From Rhizobium tropici CIAT 899 (lineage in GTDB: Bacteria; Pseudomonadota; Alphaproteobacteria; Rhizobiales; Rhizobiaceae): 64,000 nt of DNA. Below are positions 30,303 through 38,404 of the stretch, piece after piece. The position numbers were made by a program, and so were the translations under genes. The notes beneath the pieces are model-generated. The model saw nothing but the letters and a program-made list of their open reading frames with translations, was not told where the DNA came from and searched no databases. The DNA lies in contig NC_020059.1 of NCBI RefSeq assembly GCF_000330885.1, positions 3,501-67,500 on the forward strand, given 5' to 3'. Position 1 is the first letter of the stretch, and every line of letters starts with the position of its first letter.

Positions 30303-31034
30303 TCACGCAAACGCCCGGAAATTCCGGATCGTTTCCTCCGCTTCCCCGACCGCCTCCGGCGTGCCGACAGTCAGCCAGTGGCCGTCGAGCATCGTGCCAT
30401 AGAGCCGGCTCTTGGCGATTGCCTTGTCGAAATAGATGTTGATGTTGAAGGCATTATCGGGCGCATCGTCTAGAAAGGATGGCTTCATGGCGAAGGCGCC
30501 GGCATAGACAACACCGTTATATGGGTTGTCGCGATAGCGCGTGAGCCGCCCATCGTCAGCCATGCTGAAGTCATTCTTGCCATTGTGGCCCGTGGTCCGT
30601 TCCAACTCAACGCAGAGCATAGCCATATCCATGCGCCGGTCGTCGTAGAATCCGGCTAAGCGTTCCAGGTTCGTCGGAATGCCGGGCTTCTCGCCGATCC
30701 AGAACAGGTCAGCATTCATGACAAACACCGGATCGCGGCTCAACAGCTTCAGCCCTTTGACGAGGCCGCCGCCATTGTTCCTCAGCGCGTCCCGCTCGTC
30801 GGAAATCAGGATTTCAAGACCGCGATAGCTGCGCAGATGCGCCTCCATTTGGTCGGCATGGTGATGCACATTCACGACGGCCCGCTCGACACCTGCCTGC
30901 ACCAGCGCATCCAGCGTATAGTCGATCATCGGCTTGCCGGCGATCTTCACCAGCGGCTTCGGGATGGTGTCGGTGATCGGCCGCATGCGGGTTCCAAGCC
31001 CCGCGGCCAATACCATGGCTTGCTTGATGGTCAT
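30303..31034 (-). CDS. murU: Nucleotidyltransferase, probable N-acetylmuramate 1-phosphate uridylyltransferase (MurU-like)
   Basis: 243-residue sugar-1-phosphate nucleotidyltransferase. The N-terminal signature is MVLAAGLGTRMRPITDTIPKP, followed by KIAGKPMIDYTLDAL and the metal-site Asp in VFVMNADLFW. The length and lack of a left-handed helix domain fit MurU, which converts MurNAc-1-phosphate to UDP-MurNAc in peptidoglycan recycling. The preceding gene carries an AmgK-like kinase domain, the enzyme just before MurU in that pathway. The ATG at 31034 is chosen because upstream residues are unlike the family. Substrate is inferred from context. Confidence 0.82.
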   Translation of the reverse strand: MTIKQAMVLAAGLGTRMRPITDTIPKPLVKIAGKPMIDYTLDALVQAGVERAVVNVHHHADQMEAHLRSYRGLEILISDERDALRNNGGGLVKGLKLLSRDPVFVMNADLFWIGEKPGIPTNLERLAGFYDDRRMDMAMLCVELERTTGHNGKNDFSMADDGRLTRYRDNPYNGVVYAGAFAMKPSFLDDAPDNAFNINIYFDKAIAKSRLYGTMLDGHWLTVGTPEAVGEAEETIRNFRAFA

Positions 31035-31107
31035 TTCGTCTCGAACTTTCGATTCATCTCTTCTTTCCATAGCACAAGGCCGGAAAGCCGTCGCGGGGCC
31101 TGGTTCG

Positions 31108-32619
31108 CTAAGCCCGGCCGATCCCCGCCTTCTCGCACCATTCGCGCAAGGGTGCGAGCGCTTCATGCTCAAAGGCGATAGCAAGATAGGCGAGCGTGCG
31201 CGGCATGTGCTTCAGATAACCCGGCTTGCCGTCACGCTGCAAGAGCCGCACCCAGAGGCCGGCGAGCTTGCAATTGCGCTGCGCCGACATGATCGCCCAA
31301 CTCTTCAGGAATTTCGCCTCGTCGAAGCCGCCTTGGGCGTGGCGGAGCGCGAGGTAGTCAGCCAGCATCTGGTCATGCAGATCGCGCTCGATCGTCACGC
31401 GCGCATCCTGCACCAGCGACGCGACGTCATAGGAGGTCGGCCCGATCATTGCATCTTGGAAATCGATGATGCCGACACGCTTTATGCCCTGTTCATGCGC
31501 CCGCCAGATGATGTTTGGCGAATGCATATCGCGCAGTAGCAGGTTCTTTTCCGCGTCGCCGAGCTGATCGATCAGTCTGTCCCAGATCGCCAGATAGTCG
31601 GCCCGTTCCTCGTCGCTTGCCGGCGTGCCGCGCCTCCAGGGCAGATGCCAGTCGAGCAGCAGCCGCGCTTCCATCTTCATGGCGGTCCGGTCGAAATCCG
31701 GAATGTGATGGATGTGATCCGGCGTGACGGGGATATCGCGAGGAATGGAGAGACTGTGCAGATGCGCAAGGCAGGCGACGCTGGCGCGATAACGCTCGGC
31801 GATCGGCTTGCCGTCCGCATCGAGCACGCCGTCGGTGCCGAGATCCTCGATCAGAAGAATGCCGAGATCGTAGTCGGCGGCGAAAATTTCGGGGGCGGCG
31901 AAGCCGTTTTTGCTGAGAACATTGGCGATCGCCACAAAAGGGTAGGTATCCCAGGCGAGATGGGCGACCTTGGGATAGGGCTTGCCGTCAAGCACCGGGG
32001 GCCCTTCCGGCAGCCGTGGCCAATCCATCAGGATCACGCGGCCGCTGCCGTCGGCAGGAAAAAGAGACTCGTAAGCCCGCAGCGAGGCGTCGCCGGTGAG
32101 GAAACGTCTCGCGGCACCGCGATAGCCATTTGAATCGAGAAAGGCGCGTATAGCCAATACGCGTTCGATGCGTGTTATCTGCTTGGCCGGTGCCGTGAGG
32201 ACGGCGCGCCGTCCTTCGCCCTCATGCGTCAGTTTGAGATCGATGCGTTCCTTCGGCAGCTCGCCCTCGGCCATTTCGGGCCACTCGACAAGGCAGATGC
32301 CGGTCTGGAGCGCCTCGTCGAAGCCGAGCTCCGTCAACTCACTTGGGTCGCCGAGACGATAGAGATCGAAATGCGAGACCGGGATGCGCAGCTCATAGGA
32401 TTGCACGAGGGTAAAGGTCGGGCTCGGCACGTCCAGTTCGGCATCGTCGGCCATGGCGCGCAGCAGCGCGCGGGCGAGCGAGGATTTTCCCGCGCCGAGA
32501 TCGCCCGACAAAGCCAGACAGTCGCCGACCTTCAGGGCCAGTGCCAGATCTTCGCCGAGCTGGGCTGTGGCGGCGTCATCTGCGAGGAAAAGGGAAATGC
32601 TGGTCTCTGAGGCTGTCAT
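31108..32619 (-). CDS. tsaE: Fusion of TsaE (tRNA t6A ATPase) and AmgK-like sugar kinase
   Basis: 503 residues in two domains. Residues 1-155 are TsaE, the ATPase that drives t6A37 tRNA modification with TsaB and TsaD: Walker A GDLGAGKSS (39-47), SPTFTLVQ and HFDLYRL. Residues about 160-503 are an aminoglycoside-phosphotransferase-fold kinase like AmgK, which phosphorylates MurNAc/GlcNAc at C1: LLRDMHSPNIIW (Asp364, His366, Asn369) and GIIDFQDA (Asp386). The start overlaps the divL stop by 4 bp (ATGA). The downstream murU gene supports the AmgK reading of the kinase half. Confidence 0.9.
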   Translation of the reverse strand: MTASETSISLFLADDAATAQLGEDLALALKVGDCLALSGDLGAGKSSLARALLRAMADDAELDVPSPTFTLVQSYELRIPVSHFDLYRLGDPSELTELGFDEALQTGICLVEWPEMAEGELPKERIDLKLTHEGEGRRAVLTAPAKQITRIERVLAIRAFLDSNGYRGAARRFLTGDASLRAYESLFPADGSGRVILMDWPRLPEGPPVLDGKPYPKVAHLAWDTYPFVAIANVLSKNGFAAPEIFAADYDLGILLIEDLGTDGVLDADGKPIAERYRASVACLAHLHSLSIPRDIPVTPDHIHHIPDFDRTAMKMEARLLLDWHLPWRRGTPASDEERADYLAIWDRLIDQLGDAEKNLLLRDMHSPNIIWRAHEQGIKRVGIIDFQDAMIGPTSYDVASLVQDARVTIERDLHDQMLADYLALRHAQGGFDEAKFLKSWAIMSAQRNCKLAGLWVRLLQRDGKPGYLKHMPRTLAYLAIAFEHEALAPLREWCEKAGIGRA

Positions 32620-35195
32620 TCTGCTGCGACGGAATGAGGCAATTCAGCTGAAGGAATCCGGCAGGTGACCGTCGTTCCCTTGCCCGGCTGGCTTTCGATC
32701 GAAACCTCGCCCTCATGCAGGCTGACGAAGCTTTCGACGATGGAAAGGCCGAGGCCGGCACCGCTGCGCTTGCCACCCTTGCCGCCGGAGGCGAAGCGGT
32801 TGAACACCGCATTGATCAAATCCTCCGGGATGCCTGGACCTTTGTCGGCAACCGAGAAAACGAAATCCGTGCTCTCGCGCCCGCATTTCAAGGTGATCGT
32901 CGATCCCTCGGGCGCGAAATTCGCGGCATTGGTCAGAAGCTTGAGCAGGATCTGCTTCAGCCGCTGCTGGTCGGCGACGATAGAGCCGAGATGGGCCGGC
33001 ACTGTGATTTCAAGCATCACGCCGCTTTCCTGCAGCCGGTCGGCGATCTGCATGGAGACTTCGTCGAGCAGATCGGAGAGCACGATCTCGGAATAGTTCA
33101 GCCGCATGATGCCGGCGTCGAGCGTCGCGAGATCAAGGATGTCGTTGACCAGCGTCAGCAGCACGGAAGAAGAGGTCGAGATATGGTCGATATATTCGGC
33201 CTGACGCTCGTTCAGCGAGCCGATGCCCGGCGTTTTCAAGAGGTCGGTGAAGCCTATGATGTTTGTGAGCGGCGAACGCAGCTCGTAGGAGACGTGCTGG
33301 ACGAAATCGTTCTTCAGCTCGTCCGCCTTCAGCAGCGCTTCGTTTTTCTCGGTCAGGGCGCGTTCGGCGCGCACACTGTCGGTCTTGTTGACGAAGGTCA
33401 GCATGGTCTGCGCATTCGGCAGCGGAATGACGGCGTAATCGAGCACCAGATTGGAATAAAGCTCCAGTGTGCCCTGCGATGAGGGCCGCTCGTCGTCGAA
33501 GCTGGTGATCTGCTCGGCAAACCGCTTCCAGCCATCAGGCCGGTCATAGGAAGGTGCGCATGCCTCCGCCAGGGTCTGGATATGCGTGCCGGGCTTGGCC
33601 TGTGCCTCGGTAATGTTCCAGAGAATGCGGAACGCGGGGTTCGACAGGCGGATGCGGCCATCGGGACCGAAAACGGCGACGCCTTCGGAAAGATGGTCAA
33701 TGGTCTCGCCCTGAACCTTGACCAGCGTGTTGTAGCGCGTTTCGAGATCGACCTGCTCGGTCAGGTTCTCGAATACCCAAGTAGCGCCGCCCTGCGGATG
33801 CGCGGTTGCGAAAACCTTGAGAATCTGACCGTTGGGGAGATGCCAGAGATCGGTCTGCGTGTCGAGCGCGCGATAGACCGAAAGGACGTCGTCCTTCCAG
33901 GTCTTCCAGTTCAGCTGTTCCGGCAGCTTCTTGGCGCCGCGCAGCCGGTCCAGGAGCTCGCTGTTGTCGGGTCGTTTCTCGAGGAAGGCGATATCGAGTT
34001 CCCAGAGCTGGACGAAGGCCTGATTGTAGAATTGCAGCCGTCTGTCGCCATCGAAAATCGCAACCGGTGTCGCGAGATGGTCGAGGGTTTCGGCGTGGCT
34101 CTTCAGCGTACGGGCAAGCTCGGCGCGAACCGCTTCCGCTTCAGAAATATCGATCGCAATGCCGGCGGAGCCATTCGGCGACCTGACATCGACAACGTCG
34201 AAAAAGGTGCGGTTGCCGTGTACGACGGTCGAAATCTTGTCGTGGAAGGGCGACTCCGGCGTGGCGGCTGCCCGAATGCGTTCGCGAGCCACGGTCGTCA
34301 GGAATTCCCGTCCCTCGCGCACGGCTTCATCTGTCGAAACCGCTTCCACGGCCTCGCCATAGGCCTGATTGACCCAGGTGAGCTTGCCTTCCGCATCGCG
34401 CTGCCAGACCGGCAGGTCGATGGCATCGAGCAGATTCTGGAACGCGGAGATCGAGGTCATCAGCCGGTCGCGCTCGATCTTCAGCTCGGCGAGTTCGGCG
34501 CGCAGATTGTTAAGCGCAATGAAGCGGACAAAGGCGCGTCCGCCGGAAATGCGGCCCTGCGCTTCCAGAATCTCGTCGCGGTTGGTTTCGACCACCATGT
34601 CGAAGCTCTGGCCGCTGCCGCGCAGTTTGTCGATCGCCTTGTCGAGCTCGCCGGCCGACCATGATTTCAGCCAGCGGCCGAAGGCGAGGAATTCATTGTC
34701 CTGCGGCGCGCCCGTCTCGACCGGCAGCTGGCCGAGCAGCTCCGGCCGAGCATTCTGGCCATCCCAGATGACGATTCGGCGGTTCTTGTCGGCAATCAGC
34801 GCCTGATATTGCGAAATACGCTGATTGGCATCCGAAAGGGCCGTGCGGATCTCGCGGCTTTCGCTTTCCATATTCCCGCGCTGCCGAACCATCCACATGG
34901 TCGACAGGAGTGCGGCGGAGATCACGCCGATGATAACGGAGAAGACGGCCATTTCCGAGGAGGTGAAGAGGCGCATGCTCGCCTGCGCGGCGTCATTGCC
35001 CTGCGCAAGAACGGGTCCGGCCAGACCGGTCAACAGGCCGCCGAAAACGCTGAGCCGCAGCAAGCGGTTCAAGCGCGCCAGCCGACCTTCGCCCTGCTTC
35101 GTTTTTGCCGAAAGCCAATATTCACCGCCCTGCAGCAACAGCGTCGCCGCTCGGCGTAACGCTGGCTGATGCAGGTTGTCTTCCCCTTCAAACAT
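32616..35195 (-). CDS. divL: DivL-like PAS-domain kinase homologue with Tyr at the phospho-acceptor site
   Basis: 859 residues with two hydrophobic segments (about 48-65 and 82-102), a coiled region, PAS domains (about 250-360, 365-480 and 490-605) and a histidine-kinase core. The H-box reads FVQHVSYELRSPLTNIIGF, so the usual His is Tyr637, the hallmark of Caulobacter DivL, which steers the CckA-CtrA phosphorelay through the DivK response regulator. The ATPase half is intact in outline (LLTNAANFAPEG, DKGPGIP, GAGLGLSIV). The gene heads the tsaE-amgK/murU/addBA/trxA run and follows an inverted RIME-type repeat. Confidence 0.9.
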   Translation of the reverse strand: MFEGEDNLHQPALRRAATLLLQGGEYWLSAKTKQGEGRLARLNRLLRLSVFGGLLTGLAGPVLAQGNDAAQASMRLFTSSEMAVFSVIIGVISAALLSTMWMVRQRGNMESESREIRTALSDANQRISQYQALIADKNRRIVIWDGQNARPELLGQLPVETGAPQDNEFLAFGRWLKSWSAGELDKAIDKLRGSGQSFDMVVETNRDEILEAQGRISGGRAFVRFIALNNLRAELAELKIERDRLMTSISAFQNLLDAIDLPVWQRDAEGKLTWVNQAYGEAVEAVSTDEAVREGREFLTTVARERIRAAATPESPFHDKISTVVHGNRTFFDVVDVRSPNGSAGIAIDISEAEAVRAELARTLKSHAETLDHLATPVAIFDGDRRLQFYNQAFVQLWELDIAFLEKRPDNSELLDRLRGAKKLPEQLNWKTWKDDVLSVYRALDTQTDLWHLPNGQILKVFATAHPQGGATWVFENLTEQVDLETRYNTLVKVQGETIDHLSEGVAVFGPDGRIRLSNPAFRILWNITEAQAKPGTHIQTLAEACAPSYDRPDGWKRFAEQITSFDDERPSSQGTLELYSNLVLDYAVIPLPNAQTMLTFVNKTDSVRAERALTEKNEALLKADELKNDFVQHVSYELRSPLTNIIGFTDLLKTPGIGSLNERQAEYIDHISTSSSVLLTLVNDILDLATLDAGIMRLNYSEIVLSDLLDEVSMQIADRLQESGVMLEITVPAHLGSIVADQQRLKQILLKLLTNAANFAPEGSTITLKCGRESTDFVFSVADKGPGIPEDLINAVFNRFASGGKGGKRSGAGLGLSIVESFVSLHEGEVSIESQPGKGTTVTCRIPSAELPHSVAAE

Positions 35196-35217
35196 AAGAG
35201 GTCTGTCTCCGTCCTTC

Positions 35218-35329
35218 AGAGCATGATGCCGAAAAGTGTAAGCGGTTTTCGGATGACATCATGCTCTCTCATCTGATTGTGGAGCGGATTCAGATTTTAG
35301 GTCGAACAGACCTAAAATCATCCGGCTCT
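35218..35329 (-). repeat. RIME-type mosaic palindromic repeat, copy 2
   Basis: 112-bp element, reverse complement of the one at 4759-4870. It begins AGAGCATGATGCCGAAAAGT, has CATCATGCTCT at 35257-35267 and a second palindrome (GATTTTAGGTC ... GACCTAAAATC) near the right end. The changes in the stem arms relative to copy 1 are paired (C-G to T-A), which keeps base pairing. It is 23 bp upstream of divL. Confidence 0.85.
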
Positions 35330-35444
35330 ACTGTGCCGCATCCTGACAAGACATCCCATTTTCATGGCTCCGGGCATGCCCGGTTCGTCACGAATCAAGT
35401 GTAAAAACAATACTGCCTAGGAGAATCCGGGGGAAGGGAGCTGG

Positions 35445-35481
35445 CTAAAAAATAAGCCCCGGCATTTGTCAATGCCAGGGC
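35445..35481 (-). terminator. Terminator of ahcY
   Basis: On the minus strand an 11-bp stem (GCCCTGGCATT at 35481-35471 with AATGCCGGGGC at 35466-35456, one G-U pair) with a 4-base loop runs into TTATTTTTT. It lies 30 bp after the ahcY stop. The rest of the 316-bp gap between ahcY and divL holds the RIME-type copy and nothing else I can identify. Confidence 0.88.
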
Positions 35482-35511
35482 CACAAGATGTTGTGGATAC
35501 TGTTTTAATAA

Positions 35512-36912
35512 TCAGTATCTGTAGTGGTCGGACTTGAACGGGCCCTTCGGCGTCACGCCGATATACGATGCCTGCTCTTCGGAAAGCTCCGTCAGCTTCA
35601 CGCCGAGCTTGGCAAGATGCAGGCGGGCGACCTTCTCGTCGAGGTGCTTCGGCAGAACGTAGACTTCGTTCTTGTACTGGCCGGGCTTGGTGAAGAGCTC
35701 GATCTGCGCCAGCGTCTGGTTGGTGAAGGAAGCCGACATCACGAAGGACGGGTGGCCGGTGGCGTTGCCGAGATTCAGGAGACGGCCTTCCGAGAGCAGG
35801 ATGATGCGGTTGCCCTTGGAGAATTCGACCATGTCGACCTGCGGCTTGATGTTCGTCCACTTCTGGTTCCGCAGCGCGGCAACCTGGATTTCGTTGTCGA
35901 AGTGGCCGATGTTGCCGACGATCGCCATGTCCTTCATCGCACGCATGTGGTCGATGCGGATGACGTCCTTGTTGCCGGTCGTGGTGATGAAGATGTCGGC
36001 CGAGGAAACGACGTCCTCGAGCTGAACGACTTCATAGCCGTCCATGGCAGCCTGCAGTGCGCAGATCGGGTCGACTTCCGTGACCTTGACGCGAGCGCCG
36101 GCCCCGGAGAGCGAAGCGGCAGAACCCTTGCCGACATCGCCATAGCCGCAGACGACAGCGACCTTGCCGGCCATCATGACGTCGGTGGCGCGGCGGATAC
36201 CGTCGACCAGCGATTCCTTGCAGCCGTACTTGTTGTCGAACTTCGACTTGGTGACGCTGTCGTTGACGTTGATGGCCGGGAAGGGCAGAAGGCCCTTCTG
36301 GCTGAGCTGGTACAGACGGTTGACGCCCGTGGTGGTTTCTTCCGTTACGCCCTTGATGGCATCGCGCTGCTTGGTGAACCAGCCAGGCGTTGCCTGAAGG
36401 CGCTTCTTGATCTGCGCGAAGAGGATTTCTTCTTCTTCCGAATGCGGGTTGGAGAGCACGTCCTCACCGGCTTCGGCGCGGGCGCCGAGCAGGATGTACA
36501 TCGTGGCATCGCCGCCATCGTCGAGGATCATGTTGGAAAGACCGCCATCGGCCCACTGGAAGATCTTGTCGGTGTAGATCCAATAATCTTCGAGGCTCTC
36601 GCCCTTGACGGCGAAGACCGGAACGCCGGATGCGGCGATTGCGGCGGCGGCATGGTCCTGCGTCGAGAAGATGTTGCAGGATGCCCAGCGCACCTGAGCG
36701 CCGAGTGCCACCAGCGTCTCGATGAGAACGGCTGTTTGAATCGTCATGTGCAGCGAGCCGGTGATCCGGGCGCCCTTCAGCGGCTTCGCTTCGCCGAATT
36801 CGGCGCGGCAGGCCATCAGGCCCGGCATCTCGGTTTCGGCGATCGTGATTTCCTTGCGGCCGAAGTCGGCAAGGCCGATATCCGCGACGATGTAGTCCTT
36901 TTCAGTGCTCAT
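35512..36912 (-). CDS. ahcY: Adenosylhomocysteinase
   Basis: Hydrolyses S-adenosylhomocysteine to adenosine and homocysteine, using bound NAD. 466 residues. The NAD motif is [20 protein letters not shown]; the active-site segments [22 protein letters not shown] and [14 protein letters not shown] and the C-terminal PFKSDHYRY are all present. The start ATG at 36912 yields [19 protein letters not shown]; longer starts lie in the leader. A palindromic site about 130 bp upstream probably controls it. Single gene with its own terminator. Confidence 0.98.
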   Translation of the reverse strand: MSTEKDYIVADIGLADFGRKEITIAETEMPGLMACRAEFGEAKPLKGARITGSLHMTIQTAVLIETLVALGAQVRWASCNIFSTQDHAAAAIAASGVPVFAVKGESLEDYWIYTDKIFQWADGGLSNMILDDGGDATMYILLGARAEAGEDVLSNPHSEEEEILFAQIKKRLQATPGWFTKQRDAIKGVTEETTTGVNRLYQLSQKGLLPFPAINVNDSVTKSKFDNKYGCKESLVDGIRRATDVMMAGKVAVVCGYGDVGKGSAASLSGAGARVKVTEVDPICALQAAMDGYEVVQLEDVVSSADIFITTTGNKDVIRIDHMRAMKDMAIVGNIGHFDNEIQVAALRNQKWTNIKPQVDMVEFSKGNRIILLSEGRLLNLGNATGHPSFVMSASFTNQTLAQIELFTKPGQYKNEVYVLPKHLDEKVARLHLAKLGVKLTELSEEQASYIGVTPKGPFKSDHYRY

Positions 36913-37039
36913 GAAGGTCTCCAGCCTGAACGATGCAGTCGCGCCGCGGGCAGACGCCTCGGCCGAATGCAACAAGAATTGCACGCTGACAGCGTGTGGA
37001 TGATGCCGTGTAGCAGGCTTCAGGGTGGAAATCAATAAT

Positions 37040-37069
37040 GATATAAAGAAGTCTTTATGTCTTTATATC
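37040..37069. promoter_or_regulatory. Nested palindromic operator upstream of ahcY
   Basis: GATATAAAGA (37040-37049) and TCTTTATATC (37060-37069) form a 10-bp inverted repeat. Inside it ATAAAGA-AG-TCTTTAT (37043-37058) is a second palindrome, so three half-sites are present. ATAAAGA/TCTTTAT palindromes before methionine and SAH-cycle genes recall operators of ArsR-type SAM/SAH regulators in alphaproteobacteria. The regulator is an inference. Confidence 0.6.
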
Positions 37070-37090
37070 CGCGATAGCAGGCGGAAAAGC

Positions 37091-37366
37091 CTACATTTCC
37101 TCGCCGAACTTGTTGGCGACCAGTTGGTCGAGTGCCTCGAGCGCTTCGGCTGCCTGGTTGCCGCTTGCCGCGACAAGCACGCTGCAGCCCGGGCTGGCTG
37201 CCAGCATCATCAGGCCCATGATCGAAGTTCCGCCGACCGTGGTGCCGTCTTTTGAAACCGTGATCACCGCGTCGTAGGCTTCGACGGTCTGGACGAATTT
37301 CGCGGAGGCACGGGCATGCAGGCCCCGCTTGTTGATGATCAGGAGTTCCCGGGAAAGCTCGGTCAT
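37091..37366 (-). CDS. HPr family phosphocarrier protein
   Basis: Relays phosphate from EI (NPr/PTS-Ntr type) to EIIA. 91 residues. The phosphorylated His17 is in KRGLHARASAKFVQ, and the regulatory Ser48 is in GGTSIMGLMML, the site used by HPr kinase, whose gene lies three genes upstream on the same strand. The ATG at 37366 gives MTELSRELLI. Together with the EIIA gene, 19 bp upstream, it forms the core of a regulatory PTS without a sugar permease. Confidence 0.95.
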   Translation of the reverse strand: MTELSRELLIINKRGLHARASAKFVQTVEAYDAVITVSKDGTTVGGTSIMGLMMLAASPGCSVLVAASGNQAAEALEALDQLVANKFGEEM

Positions 37367-37385
37367 GGGGGCGGTGTTTGCCTCG

Positions 37386-37787
37386 TTATTTGCCACTGAG
37401 CACACGGCTGGCCACGTTGATATATTTGCGCCCGGCCTCTGAGGCCTCCACCAGAGCTCTTTCCATGTTGTTGTCGCCGCGTACGCCCGCGAGCTTGATC
37501 AGCATCGGCAAATTGACGCCGGCGATGACCTCGGTATGGCCGCTATTCATGACGGAGATTGCGAGATTGGAAGGAGTGCCGCCGAACATGTCGGTGAGGA
37601 TGATGACGCCGTGCCCGTCATCGGCGCCGGCAACGGCTTGCAGAATGTCCTGCCGCCGTTTGTCCATGTCGTCTTCGGGACCGATGCATACCGTCTCTAT
37701 GAACTTCTGCGGACCAACGACATGCTCGACGGCATGCCGAAACTCTTCAGCCAGCTTGCCATGAGTGACAAGCACAAGTCCAATCAT
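37386..37787 (-). CDS. manX: PTS system mannose/fructose-type EIIA component
   Basis: 133-residue EIIA of the mannose family; the phosphorylated His9 lies in GLVLVTHGKLAEEFRHA, and ILTDMFGGTPSNLA is the family loop. No EIIB, IIC or IID is encoded nearby, so it probably acts as a regulatory phospho-sensor, as in other alphaproteobacteria. The start is ATG 37787 (MIGLVLVTHG); an upstream in-frame start is unlike the family. It is separated from hprK by 152 bp, so a promoter of its own is possible. Confidence 0.93.
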   Translation of the reverse strand: MIGLVLVTHGKLAEEFRHAVEHVVGPQKFIETVCIGPEDDMDKRRQDILQAVAGADDGHGVIILTDMFGGTPSNLAISVMNSGHTEVIAGVNLPMLIKLAGVRGDNNMERALVEASEAGRKYINVASRVLSGK

Positions 37788-37939
37788 GATATTACTGCTC
37801 CCATGGCATACGCAAACAGGTGGCCAATACCGCAATGCAGCAATGTCGTCCACCGGTGGGGGGACATCTTGGCGATGAAAAGGCGAAGTGCAAGCTTAAA
37901 ATATAGGATTTGCATGCCTGTTCGGGCCTAAATGGCCGA

Positions 37940-38404
37940 TTAGCCGAAACTCGCGCCGATTTTCGCTATTATTACGGCCAGCGGATTCGCGGAGGTTGCG
38001 GCCAGGCGGATCAAGGGCAACCGGATGGAGCCGGTAATATCGACCTGCTCGTCTTCCGGCGGCAGCCTTTCTGCCGTGGCCGGATCGACGGGGCGGACGG
38101 CGAAGTGCATTTCGCCTTCCGAAATGTAAGGCATCCGGACGATGCCGGTATAGCGGATTTCCATCAGCCCTTCGATCGAGGGCGGGCATTTCGCAATTAC
38201 GGAGCCGCTTTGCGCGCTGATCAGCACCCGGTCGTCGGCAACAAGGCTTGCCGTCAGTCCGAGCAGTTTGGCGGCGGCAAGGCACGAAAAAGCGAGGGCG
38301 GATTTGCCGCTGCCCGAAGGGCCGAGAAACAGGAGCCCGGTCCTGCCGATGACGATCGCCGTGGCGTGGATATTGGTCGCTTCGCCGGTCATGCGAGCGC
38401 TCAC
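37940..38404 (-). CDS. hprK: HPr kinase/phosphorylase, short alphaproteobacterial form
   Basis: Phosphorylates and dephosphorylates HPr on serine. It is only 154 residues, about half the Firmicutes enzyme: the N-terminal domain is missing and just the catalytic domain remains. Walker A is GPSGSGKSALAFSCL and the following VADDRVLI fits the catalytic Asp region. A GTG start at 38404 overlaps the chvG stop (GTGA); an ATG at 38392 is an alternative. The overlap couples its translation to chvG. Confidence 0.92.
   Translation of the reverse strand: MSARMTGEATNIHATAIVIGRTGLLFLGPSGSGKSALAFSCLAAAKLLGLTASLVADDRVLISAQSGSVIAKCPPSIEGLMEIRYTGIVRMPYISEGEMHFAVRPVDPATAERLPPEDEQVDITGSIRLPLIRLAATSANPLAVIIAKIGASFG

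Noticed and set aside
35524..37038. Open frame of 504 codons opposite ahcY
   Set aside because: It is a mirror of the strong codon bias of ahcY on the other strand, has no recognisable domain, and overlaps a certain gene entirely.
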